Translations under genes and position numbers: made by a program | Assembly (NCBI RefSeq): GCF_003852235.1 | Contig: NZ_CP027732.1 | Span: 2,294,001 to 2,358,000, forward strand | From: Pseudomonas sp. R4-35-07 | Lineage (GTDB): Bacteria > Pseudomonadota > Gammaproteobacteria > Pseudomonadales > Pseudomonadaceae | Length of the DNA stretch: 64,000 nt | Reading direction: 5' to 3' | Shown here: one piece after another, positions 45,336 to 53,706 of the stretch | Layout: each line of letters opens with the position of its first letter | Position numbering within the stretch: position 1 is the stretch's first letter | The notes under the pieces: generated by a model | The model's input: only the letters and a program-made list of their open reading frames with translations | Told to the model about the DNA's origin: nothing | Database searches by the model: none

Positions 45336-46676
45336 ATGACCGAATCCACTCTCAGCCACGCCGAACCTTCCAAGCCGTCCTTGCGCCGCGCCGTCACCGG
45401 CCCGATGTTGTTCCTGTTCATCCTGGGCGATGTGCTCGGCGCAGGCGTGTATGCGCTGGCCGGCACCATCGCCGGCCAGGTGGGCGGGGCGATCTGGGTG
45501 CCGCTGCTGGTGGCGCTGTTCTTCGCCATGCTCACGGCCGGCTCCTACGCGGAACTGGTGACCAAGTACCCGCACGCCGGCGCCGCCTCGGTGTTCGCCG
45601 AGAAGGCGTTCAAGTCACCGCTGGTCTCGTTCCTGGTGGGCTTTTGCATGCTCGCAGCGGCCGTGACCAGTGCGGCCGGTTTGTCACTGGCGTTTGCCGG
45701 GGACTACCTGGCGGCGTTTATCGACGTCTCCCCCCATGTGGCGGCGCTGGTCTTCCTGGTGGTGATTGCGCTGTTGAATGCCCGCGGGATCAAGGAGTCG
45801 CTGGGTGCCAATATGGTCATGACGTGCGTGGAACTGTCCGGGCTGTTGTTGGTGGTGGTCGCTGCGGCGTGGTGCTTCCAGGCCGGTGAAGCCAACCTGG
45901 GGCGGGCGTTTGAATTCAAGCCTGGCGTCAATCCAATGCTGGCTGTGCTGGCGGCTGCGTTATTGGCGTTCTATTCGTTTGTCGGCTTTGAGACGTCGGC
46001 TAACCTGGCGGAAGAAATCCGTGGTGTGCGCAAGATTTACCCGCGTGCGTTGTTCGCTGCGTTGATCACGGCCGGTATCGTGTATATGGCGGTCGGTGTC
46101 GCTGCATCGGTGGTGTTGCCGATGGACAAGTTGACGGCCACTTCGGCGCCGTTGCTCGAAGTTGTGCGCGCGTCGGGCTTGAACATTCCACCCCAGCTGT
46201 TTGCCTTCATTGCCTTGGTGGCGGTGGCTAACGGCGCTTTGCTGACGATGGTCATGGCCAGTCGCCTGACCTACGGCATGGCGCGCATGGGCCTGTTGCC
46301 GGAGCCTTTGTCGCGGGTGCTGTCCAAGCGCCGCACGCCTTGGGTTGCGATCATCGCCAGCACAGCCGTGGCGATTGCGCTGACCTTGACCGGCACGCTG
46401 GCGGCGTTGGCTGAGACGGTGGTGTTGTTGCTGCTGTTTGTGTTTCTCAGTACCAACCTGGCGGTCTTGGTGCTGCGCCGTGACCGGGTCGAAGAGCGGC
46501 ATTTTCGTGTGCCGAGTTGGGTGCCGGTGTTGGCGATTGTGTCGTGTCTGATCCTGCTTAGTCAGCAGAGTCTGGATACTTGGCTGCGGGGTGGGGCGTT
46601 GATGGTGCTGGGGGTGGTGTTGTATGGGTGCAATCGGTTGGTGGCGCCTGCTGTTCAGGAGCCAAAGCCTCTCTAA
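45336..46676 (+). CDS. APC-family amino acid permease, copy 2
   Basis: The product is 446 residues and 12 spans, nearly identical in protein to the permease at 4059-5390, including the TGPMLFLFILGDVLGAGVYALAGTIAG start and the tail LLSQQSLDTWLRGGALM. The 132-base gap after the small acidic protein is alike in both copies. A perfect 15-base stem-loop terminator follows at 46713. Having two active copies could raise uptake dosage or differ in regulation; copy 1 lacks the native upstream region. Confidence 0.88.
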   Translation: MTESTLSHAEPSKPSLRRAVTGPMLFLFILGDVLGAGVYALAGTIAGQVGGAIWVPLLVALFFAMLTAGSYAELVTKYPHAGAASVFAEKAFKSPLVSFLVGFCMLAAAVTSAAGLSLAFAGDYLAAFIDVSPHVAALVFLVVIALLNARGIKESLGANMVMTCVELSGLLLVVVAAAWCFQAGEANLGRAFEFKPGVNPMLAVLAAALLAFYSFVGFETSANLAEEIRGVRKIYPRALFAALITAGIVYMAVGVAASVVLPMDKLTATSAPLLEVVRASGLNIPPQLFAFIALVAVANGALLTMVMASRLTYGMARMGLLPEPLSRVLSKRRTPWVAIIASTAVAIALTLTGTLAALAETVVLLLLFVFLSTNLAVLVLRRDRVEERHFRVPSWVPVLAIVSCLILLSQQSLDTWLRGGALMVLGVVLYGCNRLVAPAVQEPKPL

Positions 46677-46712
46677 CTGACGCGCCGCGTTCCAATGATG
46701 CTGGATCAGAAC

Positions 46713-46750
46713 GAGTCCATATCCGTTGCTGCGGTAACGGATATGGACTC
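46713..46750. terminator. Perfect 15-bp stem bidirectional terminator
   Basis: GAGTCCATATCCGTT (46713-46727) and AACGGATATGGACTC (46736-46750) pair without mismatch around eight bases. It sits between the convergent permease and alcohol dehydrogenase genes. Confidence 0.75.
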
Positions 46751-46768
46751 AGTCAACCCCAACTCTCA

Positions 46769-47938
46769 TCAGGGCCTGAACACTACCCGCATACACGCAT
46801 CCGACTTTTCCTTGAACATCGCGTACCCCTGCGCGCCATCTTCCAGACTCATCGGATGGGTCAACAGATAAGCAGGATCCAACTCGCCTTTCTGAATATG
46901 CTCAAACAACCTCGTCGCATAACGCTGCCCCGGCTGCTGCCCGGCTTTCAACGTCAGGGCCTTGTTGACGATCGCTCCCATGGGAAACTTATCGAGCAGC
47001 CCCCCATACACCCCGACTACCGACACCGTGCCGCCTTTACGGCAAGCACGTATGGCCTGCCTGAGCACGCTGCCGCGTTCGGTGTGCAGCCTGAGCAATT
47101 GCTTGGCCTTGTCATAGGCATAGTCGATCTCGGTACCGTGCGCCTCCATGCCCACGCAGTCGATGCAGCGGTCCGGCCCACGGCCACCGGTCAGTTCCAG
47201 TAAGGCGTCATGCACATTGGTGTGCTCGTAGTTGAGCGGGATCGCCTTGCCGCGCTCTTGTGCCAGGCGCAGCCGGTCGGGGTAACGGTCGATCGCGATG
47301 ACCCGTTCTGCGCCCAACAGATAGGCGCTGCAAATAGCCATCTGACCCACGCCGCCGCAGCCCCACACCGCCACGGTATCGCCGGGCTGGATGCCGGCAT
47401 TGTCCGCCGCAAAGTAACCGGTCGGCGCTGCATCCGACACGAACAGCGCCTGCTCGTCGCTGACCCCGTCGGGCACCTTGAACAGGTTGACGTCGGCGAA
47501 CGGCACCCGCACGTAGGTGGCGTGGCTGCCGGGGTAGCCACCGAAGGCATGGCTGTAGCCGAGGATGCCGCAGCACGGCTGGCCGTACATAAGGTCCGTC
47601 GCCGAAGGGTTGGGGTTGGAGTTATCGCAACAGGAGAAATCGCTGCGTTGGCACGGTTCGCAATTGCCGCAGCCGATGATCGAAATGGTGACCACTTTGT
47701 CACCCTGGCGCAGGTCCGTGATGCCTTTGCCCACCTCGACGACTTCCCCCATGAATTCGTGGCCGATGATATCCCCGGGCTTCATGGCCGGTACGTAGCC
47801 GCCGAGCAAATGCAGGTCGGAACCGCATACGGAAGACAGCGTGACGCGAATGATTGCGTCACGCGGGTTGAGGATCGTCGGGTCGGGAACGTTGTCGACT
47901 TGCAGCGTATTCGGTGCTTGCCAAGTGAGTGCGCGCAT
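46769..47938 (-). CDS. Zinc-dependent alcohol dehydrogenase (glutathione-independent formaldehyde dehydrogenase-like)
   Basis: The product is 389 residues. Catalytic zinc ligands lie in VCGSDLHLL and GHEFMGEVV; the structural-zinc Cys cluster is in IIGCGNCEPCQRSDFSCCDNSN; the nucleotide fold is WGCGGVGQMAICSA with acidic D (IDRYPDRL) indicating NAD. Length and the GxxC-rich loop fit the FDH/zinc MDR class found widely in pseudomonads near stress genes. Its start overlaps the stop of the upstream SRPBCC gene (ATGA), so both are translated from one message. Confidence 0.9.
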   Translation of the reverse strand: MRALTWQAPNTLQVDNVPDPTILNPRDAIIRVTLSSVCGSDLHLLGGYVPAMKPGDIIGHEFMGEVVEVGKGITDLRQGDKVVTISIIGCGNCEPCQRSDFSCCDNSNPNPSATDLMYGQPCCGILGYSHAFGGYPGSHATYVRVPFADVNLFKVPDGVSDEQALFVSDAAPTGYFAADNAGIQPGDTVAVWGCGGVGQMAICSAYLLGAERVIAIDRYPDRLRLAQERGKAIPLNYEHTNVHDALLELTGGRGPDRCIDCVGMEAHGTEIDYAYDKAKQLLRLHTERGSVLRQAIRACRKGGTVSVVGVYGGLLDKFPMGAIVNKALTLKAGQQPGQRYATRLFEHIQKGELDPAYLLTHPMSLEDGAQGYAMFKEKSDACMRVVFRP

Positions 47939-48771
47939 CAGTGATTTCCCCCTTCAATGGCGACGCCGGTTTTGACTGCCGGGTGATCGGTGGTCACCTG
48001 GTCGTCGGCGGCGTGTACGTAAAAAAAGTCGTCGTCCTGTTCCGGTCTGAGGCGGTTGTTGCTGACCTCGCCGGTTTCCAGTTGCTGTTTCACCGCCTGC
48101 AATGCATTGAGCAAGGCCTTGTCACTGAACAGGCTGATTGCACGAGCGAGGCCATAGCCCAACTTGCCCATGGCCGGCTTGCAGACCACCACCGCTTTGA
48201 CTTGCGTGCCACGGCCGGCGGGAGCGGGGGTCAGTGAGACGGTAATGTCGTGTGCCCAGCGCGCATCGCCTGGGGTTTTCCAATGCAACACGGCCGGCTC
48301 CTGGTTTTGGGTTTGGATCAGCGTGCACTGCACGCGTTTGCCGACGGGAGCGCGGAGCGTCCAGCGTGTGGTATCCGGCGCCAGTTGCTCGATGCTGTCG
48401 ACCCAGCGCAGCAGCGGGCCAATCTGCTCGGGCCGGGCGAGGAAAGCAGACACCTCTTCGAGCGGGCGACCTATTGTGATACTGCGCGTGATCGCCTCGC
48501 TGATCGGCCAGTGATGCTCGCGACTGAACTGCTGTTCGAAGGGGGTTGGCGTCAGTGCCTGCTTCAGTGTGCAATGGCCGGCGGTACCGCGAACCAAGGC
48601 GTAGGCGCCTGCCGCGGTCTGCAATGCGCCGCCCAATCCGCCGGTGCGCCAGCCGTTCAGCAGCAAGGCAGCGCCGGCCGTCAGCGAAAGTGTGCGTTCG
48701 GCCTTGGTCAGCGTGCCGCGTCGGTGGGTGTCTTCAGAGGTATGGTTCGCTATCAGTGGATGCTCAGTCAT
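47938..48771 (-). CDS. SRPBCC-family protein with N-terminal membrane domain
   Basis: The product is 277 residues. Two spans with glycine-rich spacing (TLSLTAGAALLLNGW, GALQTAAGAYALVRG) resemble a DUF2892/YgaP-like anchor. From about residue 90 an SRPBCC (START-like) fold follows: SITIGRPLEEVSAFLARPEQIGPLLRWVDSIEQL. Such domains bind lipids or hydrophobic ligands. ATG at 48771 has GGAGGA upstream. It is translationally coupled to the alcohol dehydrogenase. A pairing of this kind recurs in stress islands of pseudomonads by my recollection. Confidence 0.82.
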   Translation of the reverse strand: MTEHPLIANHTSEDTHRRGTLTKAERTLSLTAGAALLLNGWRTGGLGGALQTAAGAYALVRGTAGHCTLKQALTPTPFEQQFSREHHWPISEAITRSITIGRPLEEVSAFLARPEQIGPLLRWVDSIEQLAPDTTRWTLRAPVGKRVQCTLIQTQNQEPAVLHWKTPGDARWAHDITVSLTPAPAGRGTQVKAVVVCKPAMGKLGYGLARAISLFSDKALLNALQAVKQQLETGEVSNNRLRPEQDDDFFYVHAADDQVTTDHPAVKTGVAIEGGNH

Positions 48772-48866
48772 GTTGCAGTCCTCCAACGGGTGTGTGTGCG
48801 GTAGAAAATCCGCCGCCGTTTGAGGTTCCAAAGCATTTTGCGTAGGGGGATGAAAGGTGTCAGCGC

Positions 48867-49067
48867 CTAGGGAGGGTTCAGAAACCCGCAAGGCGGCATG
48901 CGGCGACGCGCGAAGTCGTCCCAGCGCTCAGGCTCACGCTGTTCGCCACAGCGCATGCACGCATATACATCCGGTTCTAGGCCCAGATAGTAGCCCTTGC
49001 GTATATAAGGATGATCGCACGCAACTGGCCGATAGCCTTGGCCCGTCCGACTACACTGCTTAGTCAT
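48867..49067 (-). CDS. Small Cys-containing protein of unknown function
   Basis: The product is 66 residues with one clear CxxC (YACMRCGEQREPERWDDF) and further Cys/His (ACDHPY), so a zinc-ribbon-like fold is possible. ATG at 49067 has a weak AGGGCAG upstream. A strong hairpin with a T-run ends just 20 bases before the start, suggesting attenuation or a separate upstream RNA. No family is recognised. Confidence 0.5.
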   Translation of the reverse strand: MTKQCSRTGQGYRPVACDHPYIRKGYYLGLEPDVYACMRCGEQREPERWDDFARRRMPPCGFLNPP

Positions 49068-49079
49068 ATAAACTGCCCT

Positions 49080-49108
49080 GAAAAAAAGCCCGCACTAAGT
49101 ACGGGCAA
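49080..49108 (-). terminator. Rho-independent terminator upstream of the small Cys protein
   Basis: On the minus strand GCCCGTA-CTTAG-TGCGGGC is followed by TTTTTTT. It would end an RNA coming from 49110-49300, where no minus-strand gene is seen: either an attenuator for the gene at 48867 or the end of a small RNA. Confidence 0.65.
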
Positions 49109-49109
49109 G

Positions 49110-49290
49110 ACAGGAGTTTTTACCAAGAGCCTGGAGTGAACAGACTCACTATTGAGAATCCAAAAAAGCCGACGCGGTTTTATTTTTTTTCGTAACTGCC
49201 GACGAATGGTCGTTGGCCTATACAAACAAGAAAACTGTGCAGGCTGGTCAGTTAGCCAAGAAAAATTCTGAACCTTCGTTCTGATCAAAC
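49110..49290 (-). ncRNA. Possible small RNA or leader upstream of the terminator at 49080-49108
   Basis: The region has no open frame on this strand yet ends in a canonical intrinsic terminator. It contains several T-rich stretches and CGCGTCGGC. The 5' end cannot be placed; the bounds given are guesses. It could equally be a long 5' leader. Confidence 0.25.
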
Positions 49291-49315
49291 AACAAAAAGA
49301 TCAGAAGGAGCGGCT

Positions 49316-49585
49316 ATGAAAAATTCTTTATATATCATTGAGTACGACTACCACCATGAGCCGAAGTCTTTCATTATAAGAGCGGAGGTCATGAACAATA
49401 CGGAGGCATGGCATTGGGCATGTTGCGATGCAGGGATCGGCATTATTCCAAGGTCGCGCAATGAAAAGATCAAACGAATGAGCAAGCCACTCGCCGAGCG
49501 TTACGGCATTGAACATGTAAGGTGGCGTCCGTCCGGCAGTGTTCCGTTTATTGCACAGCCCTACGTCCCACCTCCGCCTGAATAA
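49316..49585 (+). CDS. DUF6555-like small protein, copy 1
   Basis: The product is 89 residues: MKNSLYIIEYDYHHEPKSFIIRAEVMNNTEAWHWACCDAGIGIIPR..., close to the 85-residue protein at 60846-61103 (shared MNN-EAWHWA-CDAG--IIPR and KPxAExYGI-VRW). AGGAG lies seven to eight bases before ATG. Such proteins are common as accessory small genes of Pseudomonas; family number is from memory. No enzymatic motif; the role is unknown. Confidence 0.75.
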   Translation: MKNSLYIIEYDYHHEPKSFIIRAEVMNNTEAWHWACCDAGIGIIPRSRNEKIKRMSKPLAERYGIEHVRWRPSGSVPFIAQPYVPPPPE

Positions 49586-49627
49586 AGGCGAGTTTAATGG
49601 GGCATCCAGTCGCCCTTTGTTCAGAAC

Positions 49628-49837
49628 TTACTGGTTTTCTCGGCGAGTTTGCAGGGCATATAACTTTTGCACACTGCGTTGAAGTGCATCTTTCATAAGT
49701 TCGGCCGCGTACAGTTGCCTGCACGTCGGGCAGAGCATTTCAGAGGCTGTCGCCACCAGGTACTCAGGTTCGTCCGTGGTCGGTTCATAGGTGGTCTTGC
49801 ATTGAACACAACGGCGGTTCGCTTGTAGATGGGGCAC
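49628..49837 (-). CDS. Small zinc-ribbon protein
   Basis: The product is 69 residues with CVQCKTTYEP and MLCPTCRQLY: two CxxC pairs 24-27 residues apart, as in a zinc ribbon. ATG at 49837 follows GGGAGGAATCG. It is short, soluble and Glu/Gln-rich at the C-terminus. It could bind nucleic acid or a protein partner; no closer assignment. Confidence 0.65.
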   Translation of the reverse strand: MPHLQANRRCVQCKTTYEPTTDEPEYLVATASEMLCPTCRQLYAAELMKDALQRSVQKLYALQTRRENQ

Positions 49838-49982
49838 ATCGATTCCTCCCTGAATGGAGTGCCACCATTCATCATCGGGCGGATGTTTTCAACCGCTAAA
49901 CGGGAAAATTTCAAACAAGCGATTAGTTGATATTTTAATGCCAGTATCCTGAGTCGACAGCGCATCGTGTCCGGGCGAAAGG

Positions 49983-50534
49983 CTAGGAGTGGATGAAGCT
50001 GCTCACGAACTCCGCCTTGATGACCGGCAGTTCGATGCCGTGGATCAAGCCGGCGGCCAGCGCCTGGTGAGGGTCGAGAATGCGCGGTGCGGCGATTAGG
50101 TACTTTTCCGTTTCCAACGGTTCGCTGGCAGCGGCGGTGCGTTCGGCCACGATGCGTGCATACAGTTGCAAGTCGTAATCGAGGCTCATCGCGTATTCGG
50201 ACATGCGCGAATGGTCGACCGCGCCTTGCATGTGCCAATGAAACGGGTGGAACAGGAATTTGCTGTGGGTGCAGGCGGTGCGGCGTTCACCGGCAAGAAA
50301 AATGATATTGCCCATCGATTCCACCGTGCCCAGGTTATGGGTATGCACCGGGATCGGCAGCGACATCAGGAAGTTGTACATCGTAAAACCATAGCTGCAT
50401 TCGCCGCCCATGGTCGCGATGTTCAATACTAGGCCCGAAGCATCTTGCTGCACGGCCAACGAGGCTTTTTCGATCAGTTGGCTGCAGGTCGAGGCGGTGA
50501 CAGGGCCGGTAAAATTAATAATGTGTAAAGGCAT
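49983..50534 (-). CDS. ClpP-like serine protease/hydrolase (stand-alone)
   Basis: The product is 183 residues with the crotonase/ClpP fold. The catalytic Ser is S73 in GTVESMGNIIFLAG, and H96 (FLFHPFH) matches the ClpP His; LDPHQALAAGLIHGI aligns with the C-terminal helix. It lacks the Clp propeptide and the typical MIHQP box, and no Clp ATPase is near. ATG at 50534 is preferred over 50582, where the added residues look unrelated. It lies among stress genes, so it could be an independent protease or a degraded-protein hydrolase. Confidence 0.8.
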   Translation of the reverse strand: MPLHIINFTGPVTASTCSQLIEKASLAVQQDASGLVLNIATMGGECSYGFTMYNFLMSLPIPVHTHNLGTVESMGNIIFLAGERRTACTHSKFLFHPFHWHMQGAVDHSRMSEYAMSLDYDLQLYARIVAERTAAASEPLETEKYLIAAPRILDPHQALAAGLIHGIELPVIKAEFVSSFIHS

Positions 50535-50587
50535 GGTGTCCCTCATCAATGAAAGCAGGGGAGCACTGCTCCCCTGCGTCAAGCACG

Positions 50588-50938
50588 TTAACTATTGCGG
50601 CCGCCACCATGGCTGTTTTCGCCGCCTTTACGTCCGGCTTCCGAGGCTTTCTCCCGGTCGTTGGCGAAATTCCCGCCACTGTTCTGGCCGCCTTTGCTAC
50701 CGGCTTCAGCGGCGCGCTCGGGATCATTCTTGAAGTTGCCGCCGCTGTTCTGACCGCCTTTGCTACCGGCTTCAGCGGCGCGTTCAGGATCGTTCTTGAA
50801 ATTCCCGCCACTGTTTTGGCCGCCCTTGCTGCCGATCTCTTGATAGAACTCTTTATCATGAGAAGCAGACGTGGCTTCGCCACCTTTTTTACCGGCTTCG
50901 TTGACACTCATTTGGCCTTTTTTGTCTTGAGTACTCAT
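50588..50938 (-). CDS. KGG-repeat stress protein, long form (four to five repeats)
   Basis: The product is 116 residues. KGG motifs occur at AGKKGGEATS, GSKGGQNSGGNFKNDPERAAEA (twice), GSKGGQNSGGNFANDREKASEA and GRKGGENSHGGG, with a 22-residue period. It belongs to the con-10/YciG family and ends like the two short KGG proteins. The tandem repeats probably arose by internal duplication. ATG at 50938 is used. Confidence 0.88.
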   Translation of the reverse strand: MSTQDKKGQMSVNEAGKKGGEATSASHDKEFYQEIGSKGGQNSGGNFKNDPERAAEAGSKGGQNSGGNFKNDPERAAEAGSKGGQNSGGNFANDREKASEAGRKGGENSHGGGRNS

Positions 50939-51227
50939 GTTCAGTTACCTCGTCGTTATGTCGGTTATACAACGTTCATTTCGATCTTGCAGGGAACTTG
51001 CACTCAGTCTGCGAGTGCGCTGGCTATAAGTTTCTCTCGCACAACGGTGGTGTTTGCGTCGCGCCGACAGTTGCTTCGGCTAGTTCGGAAACTTGCCGGC
51101 GTTCGTAACAGGGAGTCGTGCTTGAACGCGCAACGGTCTTTGCCTCAGTTCGCACTTCCATCACCGGCTGGCGATGGAGCTCGCCACGCTGATAATCAAT
51201 TGACGCTCGCATGATTGATGCCCTTCG

Positions 51228-51404
51228 TTATGACTTGCGTCCACCACCATGGCTGTTCTGGCCGCCTTTACGACCGGCTTCCGAGGCTTTCTCGCGGTCG
51301 TTGGCAAAGTTGCCCCCCGACGACTGGCCGCCTTTCTTTCCCGCTTCCGAAGCTTTTTCGCGGTCGTTAGCGAAGTTGCCAGGATTTTTATTACTCGTGG
51401 TCAT
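51228..51404 (-). CDS. KGG-repeat stress protein, copy 2
   Basis: The product is 58 residues and almost identical to the protein at 35916-36098 (MTTSNKNPGNFANDREKASEAGKKGGQSSGG...), minus two C-terminal residues. A start-site region of about 170 bases upstream is also shared with that copy. It is 0.3 kb upstream of the long KGG gene on the same strand, forming a small KGG cluster. Confidence 0.85.
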   Translation of the reverse strand: MTTSNKNPGNFANDREKASEAGKKGGQSSGGNFANDREKASEAGRKGGQNSHGGGRKS

Positions 51405-51851
51405 AACAATACTCCAAGTTAAATTGTCGTTTCGCTAGTTGCCCATTTATGCAACGGACATCTACTCCGATAAGAGCAAGCGGGCAGTGGTTTTGAAATT
51501 TTTTAGAAACGCCGATGAACGGTAGTGAGTAGCCAGAAACTTATACAAATCGTCGCTTGGCAAGCCGCTTCGTATAACTTTTCAGAGGGTGGTTGATATT
51601 AAAATAATAGCGTTGCTGACCATTCGGCTTAGTTTCAACTGTGTGTCTGAAGGAGAAATAAGCGTGGCTGATCTTTGTCGGCGTTACTCCTTGCTTGGCG
51701 CCGCCTGCAGCTAATGCGGGCCTTTTCACACGCTATTGCTGCAGCCCCGCCAGACTGCTTGTATGCTTGCGCCCCGGAACCGGTGGCCGCTGTGAGTACC
51801 GACGTTCGATTGATGGCTGGAATGGAACCGGACTTCCTTTAAGGTGCTGAC
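51405..51851. other. Duplicated KGG promoter region and spacer before the diguanylate cyclase
   Basis: The first 190 bases resemble 36099-36270: GTTGCCC, CCGATA, GATGAACGG and GCCGCTTCGTATAA blocks recur in order. At 51650-51714, AAGGAG precedes a 16-codon frame starting GTG 51664 (MADLCRRYSLLGAACS), a possible leader peptide of low certainty. The promoter of the diguanylate cyclase should lie at 51720-51850. Confidence 0.4.
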
Positions 51852-53351
51852 GTGAAGCGTGATACCCGCCTCGTGATGCTTTTGCTGTTGGTGATCAGCT
51901 GTTCCCTGACTTCGTTGACGATCTGGAAAGTCCTGTCTTCCCGTGAGCGCGCGCTGGCGGAAGTGAACGTGCATGGCTTGAACCTCACCCAGGCGCTCAC
52001 GACCTACACCGAAGGTATCGTGCGCCAAAGCGCGCTGCTGTTGCTGGGCCTGGTCGAGCGTCTGGAAACCGAAGGCAGTGGCCCGGCGCAGATCGAGCGC
52101 ATCAGCGCGTTGATACGTCGCCAGCAGCCGGTGATGCCGCAACTCAGCGGCATCACCGTCTATGACCGGCAGGGTGGCTGGCTGATGTCGTCCAACCGCG
52201 TGATTCCGGCGGGCGCCAACAGCAGCGCACGCGCCTATTTCATCCATCACCGCGACGATCCGAGCCGTGAGCCCTTCATCGGCCCGCCGATTCAGAGCCA
52301 CACCACCCAGGAATGGGTGGTTACCATCAGCCGCCGCTTCGATGACGCGGCCGGCAACTTTGCCGGGGTGGTGGCCGTGACCCTGGGCGTGGAGAACTTT
52401 CTGCGCGTGTTCGGCACACTCGACGTCGGCCAGGACGGCGCGATCGGTTTGTCGTATACCGATGGCACCTTGCTGGTGCGCTATCCCTTCCGCGAGCAGG
52501 ACATGGGCCGCAACTTTTCCACCTCGCCGATCTATTCCCACTATCTGGTCGACCGCTCCGTCGGCACCGCTGCATACACCTCCAGCCTGGATGGGGTAGA
52601 GCGGCTGTATGCCTTCCGCAAAAGCGAGAGCCTGCCGCTGATTACCACCGTCGCCCTGGGCAAGCACGAAGCGCTTGCGGCCTGGCGCATTGAAGCCGCG
52701 TTGTCGGCTGTGGTGGTGACGGGGCTGCTGGGGCTGACCGGTTTGATCGGTTGGTTTCTGATCCTTGATATCCGCCGGCGAACCGAGGCCGAAGAGGCGC
52801 TGCGTATCGCCCAGCAGCAGTTGCTCGACTCTAATCGGCAGCTTGAATTACTGGCGATGAAGGACGCGCTGACCGGCCTGGCCAACCGACGCTGTTTTGA
52901 TGAGACCCTGGCCCTGGAAGCGCGCCGGGCGCAACGCGACGGCACGACGCTGGCCTTGCTGATGATCGACGTCGACTATTTCAAACGTTACAACGACGCC
53001 CTCGGTCATGTCGCGGGCGATGCCTGCCTGCAGAGGATCAGCGCACTGTTGGAGACATGCGTGCGGCGCCCTTCGGACCTGGTGGCGCGTTACGGCGGCG
53101 AAGAAATAGCGATCATCATGCCCGCGACCGACGGCGAAGGCGCTGCAGTGGTGGCGCAATTGATCCTGGATCGACTGCTGCACGCCGATATCGCTCATCC
53201 GGGCAGCCCATTCGGGCGTGTGAGTGTGAGTATCGGGGTGGCGGCGGGTGCAGGTGCTGAGCTGGAGCCTGCGCTCGGCTTGATCGAGGCGGCGGACAAA
53301 GCGCTGTATAACGCGAAGTCTGCAGGGCGTAATGGATTTGCGCTGCGCTGA
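51852..53351 (+). CDS. Membrane diguanylate cyclase (dCACHE-GGDEF)
   Basis: The product is 499 residues. TM1 (about 8-24), a periplasmic dCACHE-like sensor (about 40-280, with ISGITVYDRQGGWLMSSN, SARAYFIHH), TM2 (about 285-310), a coiled coil and a GGDEF domain follow. The active loop is ARYGGEEIAI (GGEEF variant with Ile), and the RPSD at five residues before it is the allosteric I-site. It should make c-di-GMP in response to a periplasmic ligand. GTG at 51852 is the start used. No phosphodiesterase is adjacent. Confidence 0.92.
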   Translation: MKRDTRLVMLLLLVISCSLTSLTIWKVLSSRERALAEVNVHGLNLTQALTTYTEGIVRQSALLLLGLVERLETEGSGPAQIERISALIRRQQPVMPQLSGITVYDRQGGWLMSSNRVIPAGANSSARAYFIHHRDDPSREPFIGPPIQSHTTQEWVVTISRRFDDAAGNFAGVVAVTLGVENFLRVFGTLDVGQDGAIGLSYTDGTLLVRYPFREQDMGRNFSTSPIYSHYLVDRSVGTAAYTSSLDGVERLYAFRKSESLPLITTVALGKHEALAAWRIEAALSAVVVTGLLGLTGLIGWFLILDIRRRTEAEEALRIAQQQLLDSNRQLELLAMKDALTGLANRRCFDETLALEARRAQRDGTTLALLMIDVDYFKRYNDALGHVAGDACLQRISALLETCVRRPSDLVARYGGEEIAIIMPATDGEGAAVVAQLILDRLLHADIAHPGSPFGRVSVSIGVAAGAGAELEPALGLIEAADKALYNAKSAGRNGFALR

Positions 53352-53391
53352 GGAGCCGGACGCGAATTAACTGCCTGATCGCGTCCCAAAT

Positions 53392-53480
53392 GTGAGAGGG
53401 GCTTGCTCCCGATAGCGGTGTATCAGATGACCTTGAGCTGAATGACACTCCGCCATCGGGGGCAAGCCCCCTCCCACATG
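53392..53480. repeat. REP-like inverted pair
   Basis: GAGGGGCTTGCTCCCGAT and ATCGGGGGCAAGCCCCCTC face each other across about 50 bases. It matches the frequent extragenic palindrome of fluorescent pseudomonads and can act as an mRNA end for the diguanylate cyclase. Confidence 0.75.
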
Positions 53481-53487
53481 GATGACT

Positions 53488-53706
53488 TCAATCGGCACCT
53501 ACCAAGGTGGGCCGACGACCGCCGAGTTTGCGCAGGTGCTCCACCGGTGTATTCGCTATTGCCTCCTCATGCAATGCAGTTTCCAGCGCTTCCAGATGCC
53601 GCGAAAGGATCTTCACCGAGCCGCTCGGGTTGGCAGGGTCGAACGGGATCTTGCCATTGGCGACCAAAACCATGGCCAGTTCCCAGGCCCGCTGCGAGTT
53701 GTTCAT
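53488..53706 (-). CDS. Small helical protein of unknown function
   Basis: The product is 72 residues: MNNSQRAWELAMVLVANGKIPFDPANPSGSVKILSRHLEALETALHEEA..., largely helical. ATG at 53706 has GGAGG six bases upstream (inside GGAGGTGGCGTA). It has no Cys or hydrophobic span. Good codon pattern and ribosome binding site support coding; no family is recognised. Confidence 0.65.
   Translation of the reverse strand: MNNSQRAWELAMVLVANGKIPFDPANPSGSVKILSRHLEALETALHEEAIANTPVEHLRKLGGRRPTLVGAD

Noticed and set aside
50588..50938. Regular 66-base repeats resembling a CRISPR array
   Set aside because: They are in-frame coding repeats of the KGG protein, with no spacers between them and no cas genes.
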